A DNA stretch of 64,000 bases from Massospora cicadina (Eukaryota; Entomophthoromycota; Entomophthoromycetes; Entomophthorales; Entomophthoraceae), in NCBI GenBank assembly GCA_022478985.1, contig JAKSZP010013313.1, positions 62,001 through 126,000 of the forward strand, given 5' to 3'. The notes beneath the pieces were generated by a model. It was given only the letters and a program-made list of their open reading frames with translations. It was not told the DNA's origin and did not search any database. The translations under genes were made by a program, and so were the position numbers. Of the stretch, positions 1-10,231 are shown piece by piece. Numbering within the stretch: the stretch's first letter is position 1; each line of letters opens with the position of its first letter.

Positions 1-517
1 GAAGATACTAACAACCCTGCACCTAGCAATTGCTGGAGCTCCGTCCTCATTTGCTCTTCTTCCACCTTTGACTTATGGTAAGGTTTTGGCCAAATAGGGC
101 GAGCATCACATGCATTAATGGAGTGACACCAGCCTTTCATATGACCATAGTCATGGTCTGATTTAAAAAATATGTTGCTTTTTTCATTTAATAAAGTATG
201 AACTTTTTCCATTTCAACTGGGGTTAACTTGTATAAAATATGAACATTAGGTAGAGTGCACATCAAGTTATCCGTAGGCAAATCCAAATCTGCCATAGAG
301 CCAATGGAGCGGATAGGTTCAATATCTTCCATTGGAAGTAGAAAGCCTCAGATAATTTTCTGGTGTTTTCAAATGATCATGTCTTTCCCGGTGAGGTTTC
401 CCAGCAAAAGGGTAATAGGCCTCTGGTAGGCTGGGTCTAGTATCTTAGGCAATAGTCTAGGCTCCAAGGGCTAACACCCTCAAAACTTGTGATATGAAAC
501 AAGCATTTGTGTGGGAT
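1..517 (-). pseudogene. E0 pol fragment: linker and N-terminus of reverse transcriptase
   Basis: Broken reading frames on the minus strand match the region between protease and RT in E3, including the motif KPYHKSKVEEQ that precedes the first RT block. In the family this segment links protease to polymerase. Reading stops and shifts frame several times, and the catalytic RT blocks lie outside the window. Assignment rests on similarity to the E3 copy in this same window, so it is secure as family membership but says nothing about activity. Confidence 0.7.
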
Positions 518-1188
518 TTATTTCTTGCTTTTAGTGTCAACCAATCGTTGTTCACCAGGTTTGATTAATACCTCATCTGCAGCATAGAAAGGGATGCCAT
601 CCCTTGCATCCACTGAATCTAGCAATTTCTTAGTTTGGCGTCCTGAGGTGAAGTAAGATAAAGTCATACCTGTGAAAGGGTATTCTATCAGGCAAAAGTA
701 TTTGTGCTTGTTGGGTTCTTCGTTAGATAAGACTAATTGGATTTCATAGTTTAGTAACAAGAGGTATCCTTGCTTCATGTTTATTATTCCCACGTACTCA
801 ATCATATCCTGAGTGCCAATGAGCATATTGTACGGGTTGTTGTCCAAAGCCACAGCAGGGGCTGATAGGATAAGCTTCCCAATGTGAATGGGAAGGGAAG
901 AGTAGGCCCTGATTGCATGGGTATTATATGGGCTGGCGGTTCCAAATTCTTGTGTGTACTCCAAGTCAGGCGCTAGTTTTTTCTTAATAAGCTTAGTGGA
1001 GATCACATTAACTGGGGAGCCAGTGTCCAGGATGGCCAGTATTCGGACTTTTTAATGACTACTTCAATCTTAGTAATTGTTCCTCCAAAGTTAGGTGACA
1101 AAGCTAGAACCTCCTTAAGCCGAAGGGTAAAGGTTAGCTTTTTAGCAGTCTCAGGGTATTTATCTAAGATGGATTTCATAGGATGCAC
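518..1188 (-). pseudogene. E0 retrotransposon aspartic protease domain
   Basis: This is the minus-strand retropepsin-like segment of the Gypsy polyprotein, which would cleave Gag-Pol. The active-site motif LDTGSPVNVIS is encoded at about 1003-1040 and is followed by the flap-like and hydrophobic blocks LILSAPAVALDNN and YNMLIGTQDMIEYVG. A frameshift sits just upstream of the DTG motif: the preceding frame, ending near 1003, runs on into nonsense. The catalytic Asp-Thr-Gly is intact here, whereas the sister element E3 reads DIGSP. The start is that of the open frame, not a demonstrated initiation codon. Confidence 0.8.
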
Positions 1189-1216
1189 CCACTAAAGTGG
1201 TTGAATCAGTCAACTA

Positions 1217-1642
1217 CTAATAATCACCATCTCTAGAAGTATCAATAACTCTTAGACACCCTAGAACTTGGCTGAGGTACGTCTCCTCAGTTATGATGGT
1301 CTCATCTACTCTTCCAGCGTTAAAATTATCAGGAACCTCTATTTCCGCGGGGGCTCTCAATATATAATACCCAATGTCATCATAACCCCCCTCAGGTTCT
1401 TCCCCAAGGGTATTCTTAACAACTGGCAAAGCCATGATGGAGGTAGGTGAGACGGCCACAGGAAATTGAATAGCCTTAGGGCATGCATTTACCAGATTTT
1501 CTGGAGGTGAAAACACCGCGGCTTTAGTGGGCTTGTGCAGAAGCATGATAGTGACTGTTTTCCTAGTTTCCACTTTATATGAGGGCGTGGCATCCTTTTT
1601 GAGGCGCACTGAGGAAACAGGTTTTTCAGGGAGGTCAGGCAC
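1217..1642 (-). pseudogene. E0 Gag-protease linker region
   Basis: An open frame of 141 codons whose C-terminal half (EEPEGGYDDIGYY, then a VDETIITEETYL block) matches the N-terminal part of the E3 polyprotein. It is basic and Ser/Thr-rich at the start and acidic in the middle, with no recognised enzymatic motif. In this family it lies between the capsid part of Gag and the protease. It overlaps the end of the Gag frame at 1489-1968 in a different phase, which points to a frameshift or to a natural programmed shift. The two cannot be told apart here. Confidence 0.6.
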
Positions 1643-2305
1643 AGGCAGCTCACCCTCAACTGTTTAACAGGGGGCAGCTCTTCAATAGTGAGAGCTAAAG
1701 TTTTCATCTTGGCTTTATTTGTTGTGGCACATACATGAAGTTTAGCCACATCTAACAAAGCCTCCTTGATATCCCAGATGTTCTTAAAGCGTCGTTTCAC
1801 TGAGATGATATGTCTAGCGAGAGAGGGCTGAGAGGCTAACCCAGATAACAGGGCATCAATAGCATTGTCTAGTGTGAGATTGTTGGAGGTGGAAAATATT
1901 TGTGCAGAGATGTAAAATCTTTCAGCAAAGGCAATAGGTGATTCACCCTCATAAATGCTAAGGCGCATAAAGGCCTGTTTTTCCCGATGTGGAATCTACT
2001 TTGACCCAAATTCAGCCAAAAGAGCCTCTTTCACCTCTGACCAGGTGTACCCAAGATTCAGGTTGGGTACTATCATCTCTTGTGCTAAGCGACTCAAACA
2101 AGGAAGGATATGTCAAACTTTTTGCTTGTCTGTGGCGCCATCCATAGCAGCTTTGTAAACATATAGAAAGGTACCAATGGTCCCTTCGCCAGTGATGTAT
2201 TTGTCCTTAAGAGGAAGTTTGTAAGGACGCTGCTCATGCTCCTCAGGTGGGACAAATTGCTTGTCAGCTGCGTTTCAAGAGAAACTAATTTTGCTGTACA
2301 GGGGT
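1489..2305 (-). pseudogene. E0 Gag capsid-like region
   Basis: Minus-strand frames at 1489-1968 and 2094-2324 lie directly downstream of the primer-binding site, where Gag belongs. The segment ESPIAFAERFYISAQIF followed by helical repeats (LDNAIDALLSGL, then HIISVKRRFKNIWDIKEALLDV) has the helical character of a Gypsy capsid domain. E1 and E2 carry an equivalent block (for example ESLTAFVERFTVEAHV in E2). There is at least one frameshift near 1970-2090. No zinc knuckle was found. The corresponding region is missing from E3. Confidence 0.65.
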
Positions 2306-2323
2306 CCCCTGTAGTGAGCACCA
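2306..2323 (-). other. Primer-binding site of E0
   Basis: On the minus strand this reads TGGTGCTCACTACAGGGG, three bases inside the LTR terminus ACA. The same 18-mer occurs in E2 and E3 at the same place, which makes the assignment firm. Confidence 0.85.
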
Positions 2324-2326
2324 TTT

Positions 2327-2976
2327 TGTAGGAAACCAGCTTTTAGGGTGCTCGCTGTTGCTAACGGCGCTGGATCCCACAAAAGTTAAATAATTTTTAA
2401 TAAAAATTTACCAATAAAAACTTGCAATTTTTATAAGTCTTATTAGCAAATGGGGTACAATACAAAAAGCAATCCCCTTGATATCTGCCCAATCCATATT
2501 TAAACTGGTTTTGAGGGTTGGGGGATATAAGGATAGTTTTGGAATAGCTGCGATGTATTCCAAATCATAAAATATGTGAAACTCTCCTATTAGATCGTGG
2601 GAGAGGTGAATTACTATTTTGGAAATTGACACTTTAGGTTTTAGGGCAAGATATACCCATGAGGTAAGGATTTTATGAACTTCAACCAATCACCACTGGG
2701 TAAATTACTTTCACCCCAGGTGAACTCTGCCACGCCTATACAAGGGGGTGGCCCCCACTTAGGTGTTGTGAAGGACTTGGTGATGGTTATTGGAGTATCT
2801 TCCGCTGGTTGCCCCCAAAGTCCGTTGTGAGATTGGCAAAATCCAATCATTTGAGTTTCCCATTATTGCCCATGTAGGTTGTGAACTAATGTTACCCTGA
2901 TTAACGGAGTTATACTAAGAATCGGCCAGGGTTCTTTGGCCAATATCCCCGAAATTTTAATATGATTAAAATCACA
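2327..2976 (-). repeat. E0 5' LTR (outer edge tentative)
   Basis: The inner edge is clear: minus-strand ...TCCTACA, then a 3-nt spacer, then the primer-binding site. The outer edge at 2976 was chosen because the minus strand there starts TGTGATTTT, giving TG...CA termini and about 650 bp. The partner LTR lies outside the window, so neither length nor target duplication could be checked. Short minus-strand frames inside it are not considered genes. Confidence 0.45.
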
Positions 2977-3486
2977 TTTAGAGTCATCAGAAACTTGTAA
3001 ATGGCTGATAGCGCACCATTTTGGTTAAATTCTACTCCAAGTAATTCTTCCTCTGCAGCTGAGAGGGCAAATGTCCAACAGGGAGGAAAGCTATATAATC
3101 AACTGGCAACCTACACTAAGGAGGGTGGATATCTATATAGTGGATGCAAAAGGGAGAGTTGATCTTTGTGGTGACAAAGCCTCTTTATGGAAACCCTAAA
3201 CGTCATCCTAGGCTTCTTGCAATATATTTGATGGGAAAGAATTAGAGTTCTTAGATGGTGTCAAAGTTTTAGCTGCCTGTCTTCCAGAATGAGTAGAAAT
3301 TGAGTAGAGTACTACCAAACTTAGACAAAAAATTTTCAGATGAGTGATTTACTAACGCCAGTTCCGCTGAGACCCTTCCTATAAATATTGCAAATTGTAC
3401 AAATTTACATATTAAATTCATGATACGCGGGTTTATCTGCAATCTGAACTATTAAGATATCCCTAATCCTACTTAATATGCAGATT
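2977..3486. other. Unassigned spacer
   Basis: No gene is supported. Around 3010-3330 the plus strand gives short coding-like scraps (GKLYNQLATYTKEGGYLY, KPLYGNPKRHPRLLA) interrupted by stops. These look like an old mobile-element remnant, but I could not match them to a domain. Confidence 0.4.
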
Positions 3487-3775
3487 TGGGCTTATATGTA
3501 GAGTGGGTGGGTTGGTGCAATTCCTTGAATATTTTCAGTAACCAGGTCACACTTGGGGTGCGACTGAGGGTCCTGGTGGAGGGTTTTACTTGAACTACCT
3601 CTCTGAACACCCCTTTGATAATTTTTTAAAATCAGATGAGGAAAATGAGGGGCAGAGAGGGAGTTTTTTAGAGCCCAGGGCAATTAACCCAACGCCCATA
3701 TACTACATGAGCTAAGTCACTGATCCTAAAGAGGGTCTCTACTGAGGCTTGGGCCCCTTCATGCTTCTATGAGGA
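3487..3775 (-). repeat. SINE-like repeat, copy 1
   Basis: About 290 bp that pair, in inverted orientation, with 3985-4275. Read on the minus strand, the segment just after CCAAGCCTCAG carries GTGACTTAGCTCATGTAGTA, which resembles a pol III A box. The copies are clearly related along their whole length but considerably diverged. Derivation from a tRNA is an inference. Confidence 0.5.
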
Positions 3776-3824
3776 GATTGCTCACAACCGCCTGGAAAAA
3801 TAGGTCATCTCAACTTACAAATTT

Positions 3825-3955
3825 TCTTGCATTTGGATGGCAAAGCATTGATCATTTGGTGTCTTATTACAGCAAGACGCTATCAAAGGCAGATTGAAAT
3901 TATAATGCTATGGAGAAGGAAGTCCTAGAAGATCTACTCACAGTGCAACTTTTTT
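3825..3955 (+). pseudogene. Gypsy RNase H fragment
   Basis: The plus strand reads DHLVSYYSKTLSKAD, a stop, then NYNAMEKEVLE. This matches the RNase H segment DHPVSYFSKMLSKAERNY of E3. It is an isolated scrap lying between the two inverted SINE-like copies and is clearly non-functional. No flanking RT or integrase is recognisable, so it is probably a relic that was already short when the repeats were acquired, or was reduced afterwards. Confidence 0.7.
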
Positions 3956-3984
3956 GGACCTTCTTGTAAGTCCAGATCAGCTCC

Positions 3985-4275
3985 TCCCGGTGGATCACAA
4001 AGAAATCCCACACAGAGCAGTAAGGGGCCCAAGACCCCAATAGAGCTCCTCTCTCAGATCAGTGGCTTAGCTTACGTGGTGGATGAGCGGTAGATTACTT
4101 CCCTGGCTCCTAAAGAAACTCCCTCTCTACCCCAATTTCACTCCTGATCTGGTAAAAATTATTGAAGGGGTTTGCAGAAAGGCGGTCTAGTTTAAAGCCC
4201 TCCAGAAGGACCATCAGGATCATTTCAAGACTGGTTTGGCCACAGGTGAGATATAAAAACCGCCGCACCCCACCC
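3985..4275 (+). repeat. SINE-like repeat, copy 2
   Basis: Inverted partner of 3487-3775. The plus strand has an A-box-like TTAGCTTACGTGGTGG at 4068-4083 and a weak B-box-like AATTTCACTCCTG at 4134-4146. Spacing of about 60 nt is wider than in a tRNA. No target duplication was found. Confidence 0.45.
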
Positions 4276-4402
4276 AAATTTTCATATGTGCCCTAGTTCA
4301 TCGGATTAGTCTAATTAGGTTTATGTTAGTAGTACAGATGCAGATCAAGACCGCAGAAGATACTAATCGCTACCAATGGTTGTATAATATTAAATTAGAT
4401 GG

Positions 4403-4962
4403 TGTCGTGATTCCAATATGACTGGATGATAATCTTGGAACAGCTAGAGTGGATTGGAAAGAATCCACCAAACATGATATTAGCTACGATTATTTAAGTG
4501 CCTTGAGATGAGGTGATATTTGAATATAATGGGTTATTATTGGATCATCTCTATGTAAGGTGATAAGGCGATAAAGCGATGTCAACATTTGATAAATATG
4601 AGTTAAATCGCCTACAATTTGGACGATAGAGAGCTAAAAAATAACAAAACAAAATCTAGGAGAATCGGTGGAATAGAATAGTCCAAGCTATGAGAGAAGT
4701 ATCATATAAAGCTGTTGTATATAAGTGAGATGGGCGATTGAGAGAAGGAGGTTGTTGATAGTAGAGAGATTGGAACAGCAAAGGTTGCTGTATTTATTAT
4801 AATAAATAAAAGATTCTTTGGGGTGATTGCTCCTATTTTTAGTATATTTTCAAGTGTTTCTGAAGAACTGACAATCCCCTCATTGTCTGTCTGTTGTTCA
4901 GTGGGTTCAACCTGTAAGAACGATATGGCATATCCTAACAATACCGTCCAAAATTATAAACA
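4403..4962 (+). repeat. E1 5' LTR
   Basis: Starts TGTCGTGATTCC and ends ATAAACA, one base before the degenerate primer-binding site. It is 560 bp against 490 bp for the 3' LTR. The difference is explained by a deletion in the 3' copy around the segment matching 4580-4650. Confidence 0.9.
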
Positions 4963-4963
4963 G

Positions 4964-4982
4964 TTGTGCTCTCTACAGGGGG
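4964..4982 (+). other. Degenerate primer-binding site of E1
   Basis: Reads TTGTGCTCTCTACAGGGGG, two or three changes from the TGGTGCTCACTACAGGGG used by E0, E2 and E3, at the same one-base spacing as in E2. Confidence 0.8.
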
Positions 4983-5049
4983 CCCATTGATCAACCACCA
5001 AGTAATCCAGATCTCCAGTCGCCAGCCATGTCTTATACATCCTGTGTTT

Positions 5050-6870
5050 CTGGGGAGTCTTCATAAAACACCGCACCAGCTGGGTATGAGGAACTCAAAC
5101 TTACCTTAGACGCAGTGCTCCAAAAACAGGATGAACTTCTTTAAGAATGAAATGCAGTCATGCACTAGCTTAATAGTACGTTTAGCCAAATGCAAACTTT
5201 GGGACAACAAAACAAGGAACTTGCCAACCGGTTGGATAATACTACCAAATGACTGCAGTGCGCAGAGCAGAAGTTGACCAATGCCTCTCAGTCTTCTCTC
5301 TGGGACGAGGAAGAACAACAAGGGGGAATCATACAAGGAAGAATATGACGCTGGTCAGAGCTACTACACCCAGGTTGGTAGTACTGGATACAAATATGAG
5401 TCAGAGCGCCAATTCCCTCAAGTAATGGCAGTGCCGCCCATGGCAGAAGGTCATGCTACACCTGAAGTGGCGGACATCCCATCTTTCGCTGGTCCAGCTT
5501 CTCATTGGGATACTGCTTTTGGATCCTGACCCATTCCTCAGTATGGCCCAAAAATTCATTAATGGGATGAGGAGGTTAAAATTGAGAAACTACCTCCGTT
5601 TGATAACATTAGGAATATCCATGGTTTCTTCAAACGGTTTAAATTTGCAGCAGAAGGTGCATTTGATAGACAGAAGGCTAAACTGTTGATATCTTCCTTG
5701 GATTTTGGGAGTGCCAATCAAGTCACCTGTTACCTCCCAAGTATCTCTGTTACTTATAGGGATGTAAAAGATACCATGCTTCGCCTGTTCAGGGGCACCT
5801 CAAAGATGTCACTGCGGAAGCAGAATTCTTAACAATTGGATTCCAATAAAAATGAGACTATGCTGGAGTTCGCTGATTAATTTATGATGGAAGCTCATGT
5901 GCTGATTGGGGCAGGACTCTTAGCAGAAGCCGATTTGTGCATGTCCATGACCTCTGCAGTGAAGCCATACTGAGAGCTTCACAATGTGATTTTACCGTTT
6001 TTGGATGATGACGTTCCCCTGCTCAAAGTTGCACAGTTTTTGCGTCGCATATCCCTTTAGCTTTCCACCACCAAATATGTAAAGGAAGAATACCGCCTCT
6101 ATTGCCCTCTTATTCAGGAAAATAGTCTCATCTGACTCACGTTCCACCTAGCAACCCTTGACCTTATTATAACTCTGCACCTCATCCTCAGCTGAATTAT
6201 ACTAAACAGTTTGATCATTGTCCAGGGTCTGGTTACAAAAACCGTCAGTAACCTAGCTACTGACCAGGACCTAGCTACACTGAACGTCAGCAATCTTATT
6301 ACTGATCTGGGTTTAGTTACGCTGAAAGACCCCAAACTTTCCAACCTGTACCCTCTTATGAAAATCAAGGATGCAGCTCTTATGGGGTCAGCTGTTATGA
6401 ATGAGGCCACCCTGGTCACTTGACAAAATTCTGCTATAAGCGCTGTGTGCACTACGTACACCAAGATAATACTACTAGGGAAAAGATGGGGCAGAGTAAA
6501 GATGGGTTTATCTACCTCCGTGATTCCAACCCAAAATGTCCCTAAATCAATAGTAGTATATCCCACGGAAGTCCCTCAGTACAATGACAGAGTTTTATAC
6601 CAGCAGCCAGTTGGAGGAGTAAACTTAGTAACTCGAGCTCAAGCTAAGGCTGCAGCAGACAAAGGATCCCCAGAACAACTGAAGCCGTATGCCTGTCAGA
6701 TGCTTAATCAAGCTTCCTCAGAAAAATTGGATTCTGCCGTGGATGTGCCAACTCTGAAAGGAGTAAACGTTGCCCTTCTGGTAGACGCCATTGTCAAAGA
6801 ATATCCCAAAGTTTGTGAGGGGATAATGAGTTTTCTTGAAAAAGAGATCCCATAAATGTCCACTTATTAA
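5050..6870 (+). pseudogene. E1 Gag region
   Basis: A series of broken plus-strand frames between the primer-binding site and protease. The block around 5830-5990 is the same Gag segment that is better preserved in E2 at 14478-14798. Near 6370-6440 the plus strand encodes a Cys/His cluster ending GHLTKFC, where a nucleocapsid zinc knuckle is expected, but an in-frame stop lies inside it. The frame at 6445-6855 (to SFLEKEIP) covers the Gag-protease linker. It no longer encodes a usable structural protein. Confidence 0.7.
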
Positions 6871-7318
6871 ACAGTCAGTATTTTTCTTATTCCGACTGTA
6901 CTACTGTGATATTTTTGTAGCAAAAAATAGAGTTTGCGCTATAATAGATACTGGTGCTCCATTCAACATAGTTTCCACTAAGTTGATGGCAAAGTTGAAA
7001 CTGAATCCAGATATGGATTATCAAATGGTGCATGGAACTGCTGGAGAAGAAAGCACCGTCTCTGAGGGAGCTTACAGTGCACTACCTCTGCGCTTTGGGT
7101 CTTATGTCATTGTAGTTCCGGTGATTGTGATACCAAATGAAAAGTATGACTTGCTAATTGGATCTGCTTTCCTGCAACATTTTGGGGCTGTTATTAATAT
7201 GACAGAGGAGACCCTTGCCATTTTAGGACAGCGGATCCCAATTTACTTCGCCTCTAGCAAAGTGCCAAAGGGTCTGGTGCACATGAGCCATATAATCTTG
7301 CATATAATGATGGGGTGA
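6836..7318 (+). pseudogene. E1 aspartic protease
   Basis: Open frame of 160 codons carrying the retropepsin active site IIDTGAPFNIVSTKL near residue 38, followed by LPLRFGSYVIVV and YDLLIGSAFLQHFGAV, the usual order of the fold. It would process the Gag-Pol polyprotein. The Asp-Thr-Gly-Ala motif is intact. It overlaps the end of the preceding Gag-linker frame by about 20 bases in another phase, and the frame closes at 7318 before RT, so it is cut off from the polymerase by a stop. Confidence 0.85.
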
Positions 7319-7499
7319 TGCCAGTCCGGTATCATTAACTACAAAACAAGACTTGGACACTTCATCAGCAGATATATGAATATCAAGGGACTCCTCTCCA
7401 AGCCGCAAGGCCCATATCTATTCATTCTAGACATCAAGTCTTAGTGAATACTGAGTTAGAGGTGGAAGTGCCTATTGGGCTATATGGGAAGTCATTGGG

Positions 7500-8580
7500 C
7501 TCTATCATCAAATGCGGTTTGAGCCTCATGTGGCCCCAGGGATTATACTTCCAGGCCATGGAGAGATTAAGGTTTTGTTAGCAAACCTCCAGAATGAACC
7601 AATAAAAATCCACCGACACCAAATAGTAGTGTATTTACATTTGATTCTAATAGAAGAGGCCCTTCAGGTTCATGATTTTTGGGTCGTTGGACAAATTTGG
7701 CCTATCAGTTGAGGCACCAGATGGTGTAATGACAGTGGTAGCGCGGAGTAATCTAATAGGGATATCAGAAGAACAAAAAGACCAAGCAATAGATTTATTT
7801 CAGAAGTACAAGGGAATTTCACTGTTGATCATAACTTAGGGTGTGCTCAGGGGGGTGGTCCATTCAGTGGACGCAGGAGATCATCCCCTATAAGGTCTCA
7901 ACTGATCCGCCAATTGAGAGCAGTAGAAGTTGTCACTAATGAAATTGACAAATTTCTGGAGCAAGGGATGATTGAACCATCCAAGAGTCTGTGGGCTTTG
8001 CCCGTTCTAAATGTAAAAAGAAGGATGGTACAAACCGCGCATTAATAGACTACTGGAAGCTCAATAGTATTACAAAAAAGGACTTGTACCCCTTGCCAAG
8101 AAATGACGATACTTTGGATTGATTAGTGAGAGCCCGTTATTTTTCAGTGATGGACTTGAAATCAAGTTACTGGAAAATCGAGCTACCCACGGCAGAACAG
8201 GAAAATGCTCTGTAATCACATCTAAAGGCCTTTTTAACTGACTCAGATGCCTCAAGGGCTGTGTAATGCCACGGCTACATTTCAGTGAGCCATGGACACT
8301 ATTCTTGGTGACCTGAAGCTGTCATGCATCCTTTTATACTTCAATGATAAATGTTTTCTCTCGAACAGTTTTGGAGCACCATGATCATTTAGAAGCAGTA
8401 TTCTGCTGGCTTGCTGAGGCGAACATCAAAATTAAGCCTTAAAAATAACTTCTTCAAAGCTCAGTTGGAATACCTGGGGTTTGTGTAGACTCTAGGGGGC
8501 TGAAATCAGAGCCAGCTAAGGTGGAGGCCATCAGCAAAACTGACTACACCTAATAGTAAATGCAACATACAGGTATCTTT
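7500..8580 (+). pseudogene. E1 reverse transcriptase, active site changed
   Basis: Plus-strand fragments match successive RT blocks of E2: the pre-RT domain at 7512-7712, [12 protein letters not shown] near 8085, FSVMDLKSSYWKIELP near 8145 and the GLCNA-like block near 8260. The catalytic motif, YLDD in E2 and E3, reads YFND at 8337-8348, with the first aspartate replaced by asparagine. At least four stops or frame changes fall inside the domain. Polymerase function is excluded for this copy. Confidence 0.85.
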
Positions 8581-8588
8581 GGGTCTGG

Positions 8589-9209
8589 TTGGTTACTACT
8601 GGCACTTCATCCCTAACTTTATCTGTATTGGGGGCACTATTTAAGTTGTTAAAAAGGATGCTGTGTTTGAATGGACAGCTCGTTGTCAATACGCCTTTTA
8701 TACTTTGTTTGGCACTGATTATTGCACCGGTGTTACGTTATCTGAACTTTGATAAGGAGTTTATTATTCAGATAGATGCATCCCTTTCCGCTGTTTGGGC
8801 GGTACTCTCTCAGAAAGATGAAAAAGGCGAAGAGCATCCCGTAGCATACTGCAGTCGAAGTCTGAACTGCCATGAGCGTGATTATACTGTGACTGAGTGG
8901 GAGTGCTTAGCAGTGATCTAAGCATATAGGCAATTTAGAGTCTACTTGTATGAGGTAAAGTTTAAAGTCATAACAGATCATGCGTCCTTACGCTGGTTAC
9001 AGAACCTCAGAGAACCTGAAGGTCATTTGGCTCGATGGGCTCTTAAGCTGCAGGCTTATGTCTTTGAGATACTTCATCACCCAGGAGTAAAGCATCAAAA
9101 CGCTGACTGTTTATCAAGATTACCCATGATTGCAGTTATGGCGGATCTGAGTGATATAATGTTTGATAAGTGCTTAGTGGCAAGTATGATGATGAACTGC
9201 CCCAAGTGA
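8589..9209 (+). pseudogene. E1 RNase H domain and tether
   Basis: Two adjacent frames (8589-8921 and 8946-9209) encode QIDASLSAVWAVLSQKDEKG, HPVAYCSRSLN, TEWECLAVI, then TDHASLRWLQNLREPEGHL and HHPGVKHQNADCLSRLP. This is the RNase H block common to Ty3/Gypsy elements, which degrades template RNA. The catalytic Asp in IDAS and the Glu in EWECLA are present. An in-frame TAA at about 8920 splits the domain. It is very similar to E2 at 11370-11777. Confidence 0.87.
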
Positions 9210-9556
9210 TCAAAGCGTTAAATGAGATGCAAGTGAATACCTTCCAATGGAATGGGGAACTGTATGAGAGGATTTGCGATTCTATGGTGAATTTTCTGTG
9301 ACCCTCAGCATGGTCAGGAATTATTATGAGTGCCCACAAGGCAGTCGGACATGGTGGGGGTGCAAGACAATGGAGTTGTTGTGACCTTATTACTATTGGG
9401 AAAGCATGAGCTTTGATTGCTCAAAACCATTTCCTGTTGCCATCAGTGCCAAGTAGAGAAGCCATTCCGCCATAAGTCTTCATACCAGGTAGTGAAACCA
9501 TATTTTTCTTGGCACATGGTTTCCCTTGATGTTGTTGGCCCCTTGCCAACAGGAGC
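9210..9556 (+). pseudogene. E1 integrase, part 1 (zinc-binding domain and start of catalytic core)
   Basis: Decayed plus-strand sequence gives the integrase CHQCQ part of the HHCC zinc finger near 9435 and then, at 9505-9556, SLDVVGPLPTGA with the first catalytic aspartate. Reading ends abruptly at 9556, where the E2 LTR begins; the five bases 9552-9556 (GGAGC) recur at 15617-15621 on the other side. The frame therefore continues across the insertion, and the pre-insertion gene is interrupted rather than deleted. Confidence 0.85.
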
Positions 9557-10104
9557 TGTTGTGATTTGGCAGAATTTAGAGGATTCGCCATAAGATTTTT
9601 GCACAGGGTTTAGCCCACTGAGCAATATAACCCACAATATGACAATTGTGGTCCTTTGTAACAACGGAATAAAATGTTAATATGATAACTATGGGGCACT
9701 TGCTCCCACTATAATACTTTATTTAAATAGAATAAACTCCTCGGATCCTCTCTTCTTACTCTCCTTTTCTCTATTAACCAAAAACCCTTTTTTAATCGCC
9801 CATCACGCTCATATACAGCGGCTTTAGATGATACCACACTCATTGCTTGGACTGTTTAGTTCCACCAATTCTCCTCGTTTTGACTAGCTTTCTTTTAATT
9901 CCCTATCGCCTAATTTGTAGGCGATTTAATTTGTATTAGTTGAATGTCGACATTGCCCAATTGCCTTATTCAATGATTTCCCATTAACCCATTACACCTT
10001 AATTTGCAGCTTAAATTGCCACTACCAGTTTGATTCCAACGGATTCCATACATGTCGCCATGATGACTTCAGGCTTATTGTCCAGTCATATTGGAATCGC
10101 GACA
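9557..10104 (-). repeat. E2 3' LTR
   Basis: On the minus strand it begins TGTCGCGATTCCAATATGAC and ends in ACA. It is 548 bp. Immediately upstream in element orientation lies the purine-rich AAGGAGGAGG at about 10109-10118, the likely polypurine tract that primes plus-strand synthesis. Confidence 0.95.
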
Positions 10105-10108
10105 TTAC

Positions 10109-10118
10109 CTCCTCCTTG
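10109..10118 (-). other. E2 polypurine tract
   Basis: Minus-strand AAGGAGGAGG a few bases before the 3' LTR, the expected position for the plus-strand primer. Confidence 0.65.
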
Positions 10119-10231
10119 ACTGGACAATAAGGCTCCTATTGCTTGTATGGTCGGAGGAACTTCATGTGTACCTGGTTAATAATTTGACCCCTCACAGGTT
10201 CCTTAATGGTGTAGGCATCAACCCCAGTTTT

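Larger units (their letters stand above)
1..2976 (-). mobile_element. Partial Ty3/Gypsy retrotransposon E0 (5' LTR, gag, protease, start of RT)
   Basis: Read on the minus strand the order is LTR, primer-binding site, gag-like region, aspartic protease and the first part of reverse transcriptase, which runs off the left edge. The protein segments closely resemble those of the complete element E3 at 36276-42026: the acidic linker GGYDDIGYY, the protease core and the pre-RT motif KPYHKSKVEEQ. It is therefore the same family, although its LTR end differs from that of E3. Frameshifts split gag from protease and protease from RT, so this copy is dead. The outer LTR edge at 2976 is inferred only from a CA terminus. 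Confidence 0.85.

Noticed and set aside
1268..1450. Plus-strand open frame
   Set aside because: Shadow of the minus-strand Gypsy linker frame; no motif of its own. Many other frames opposite LINE and Gypsy genes were dropped for the same reason.
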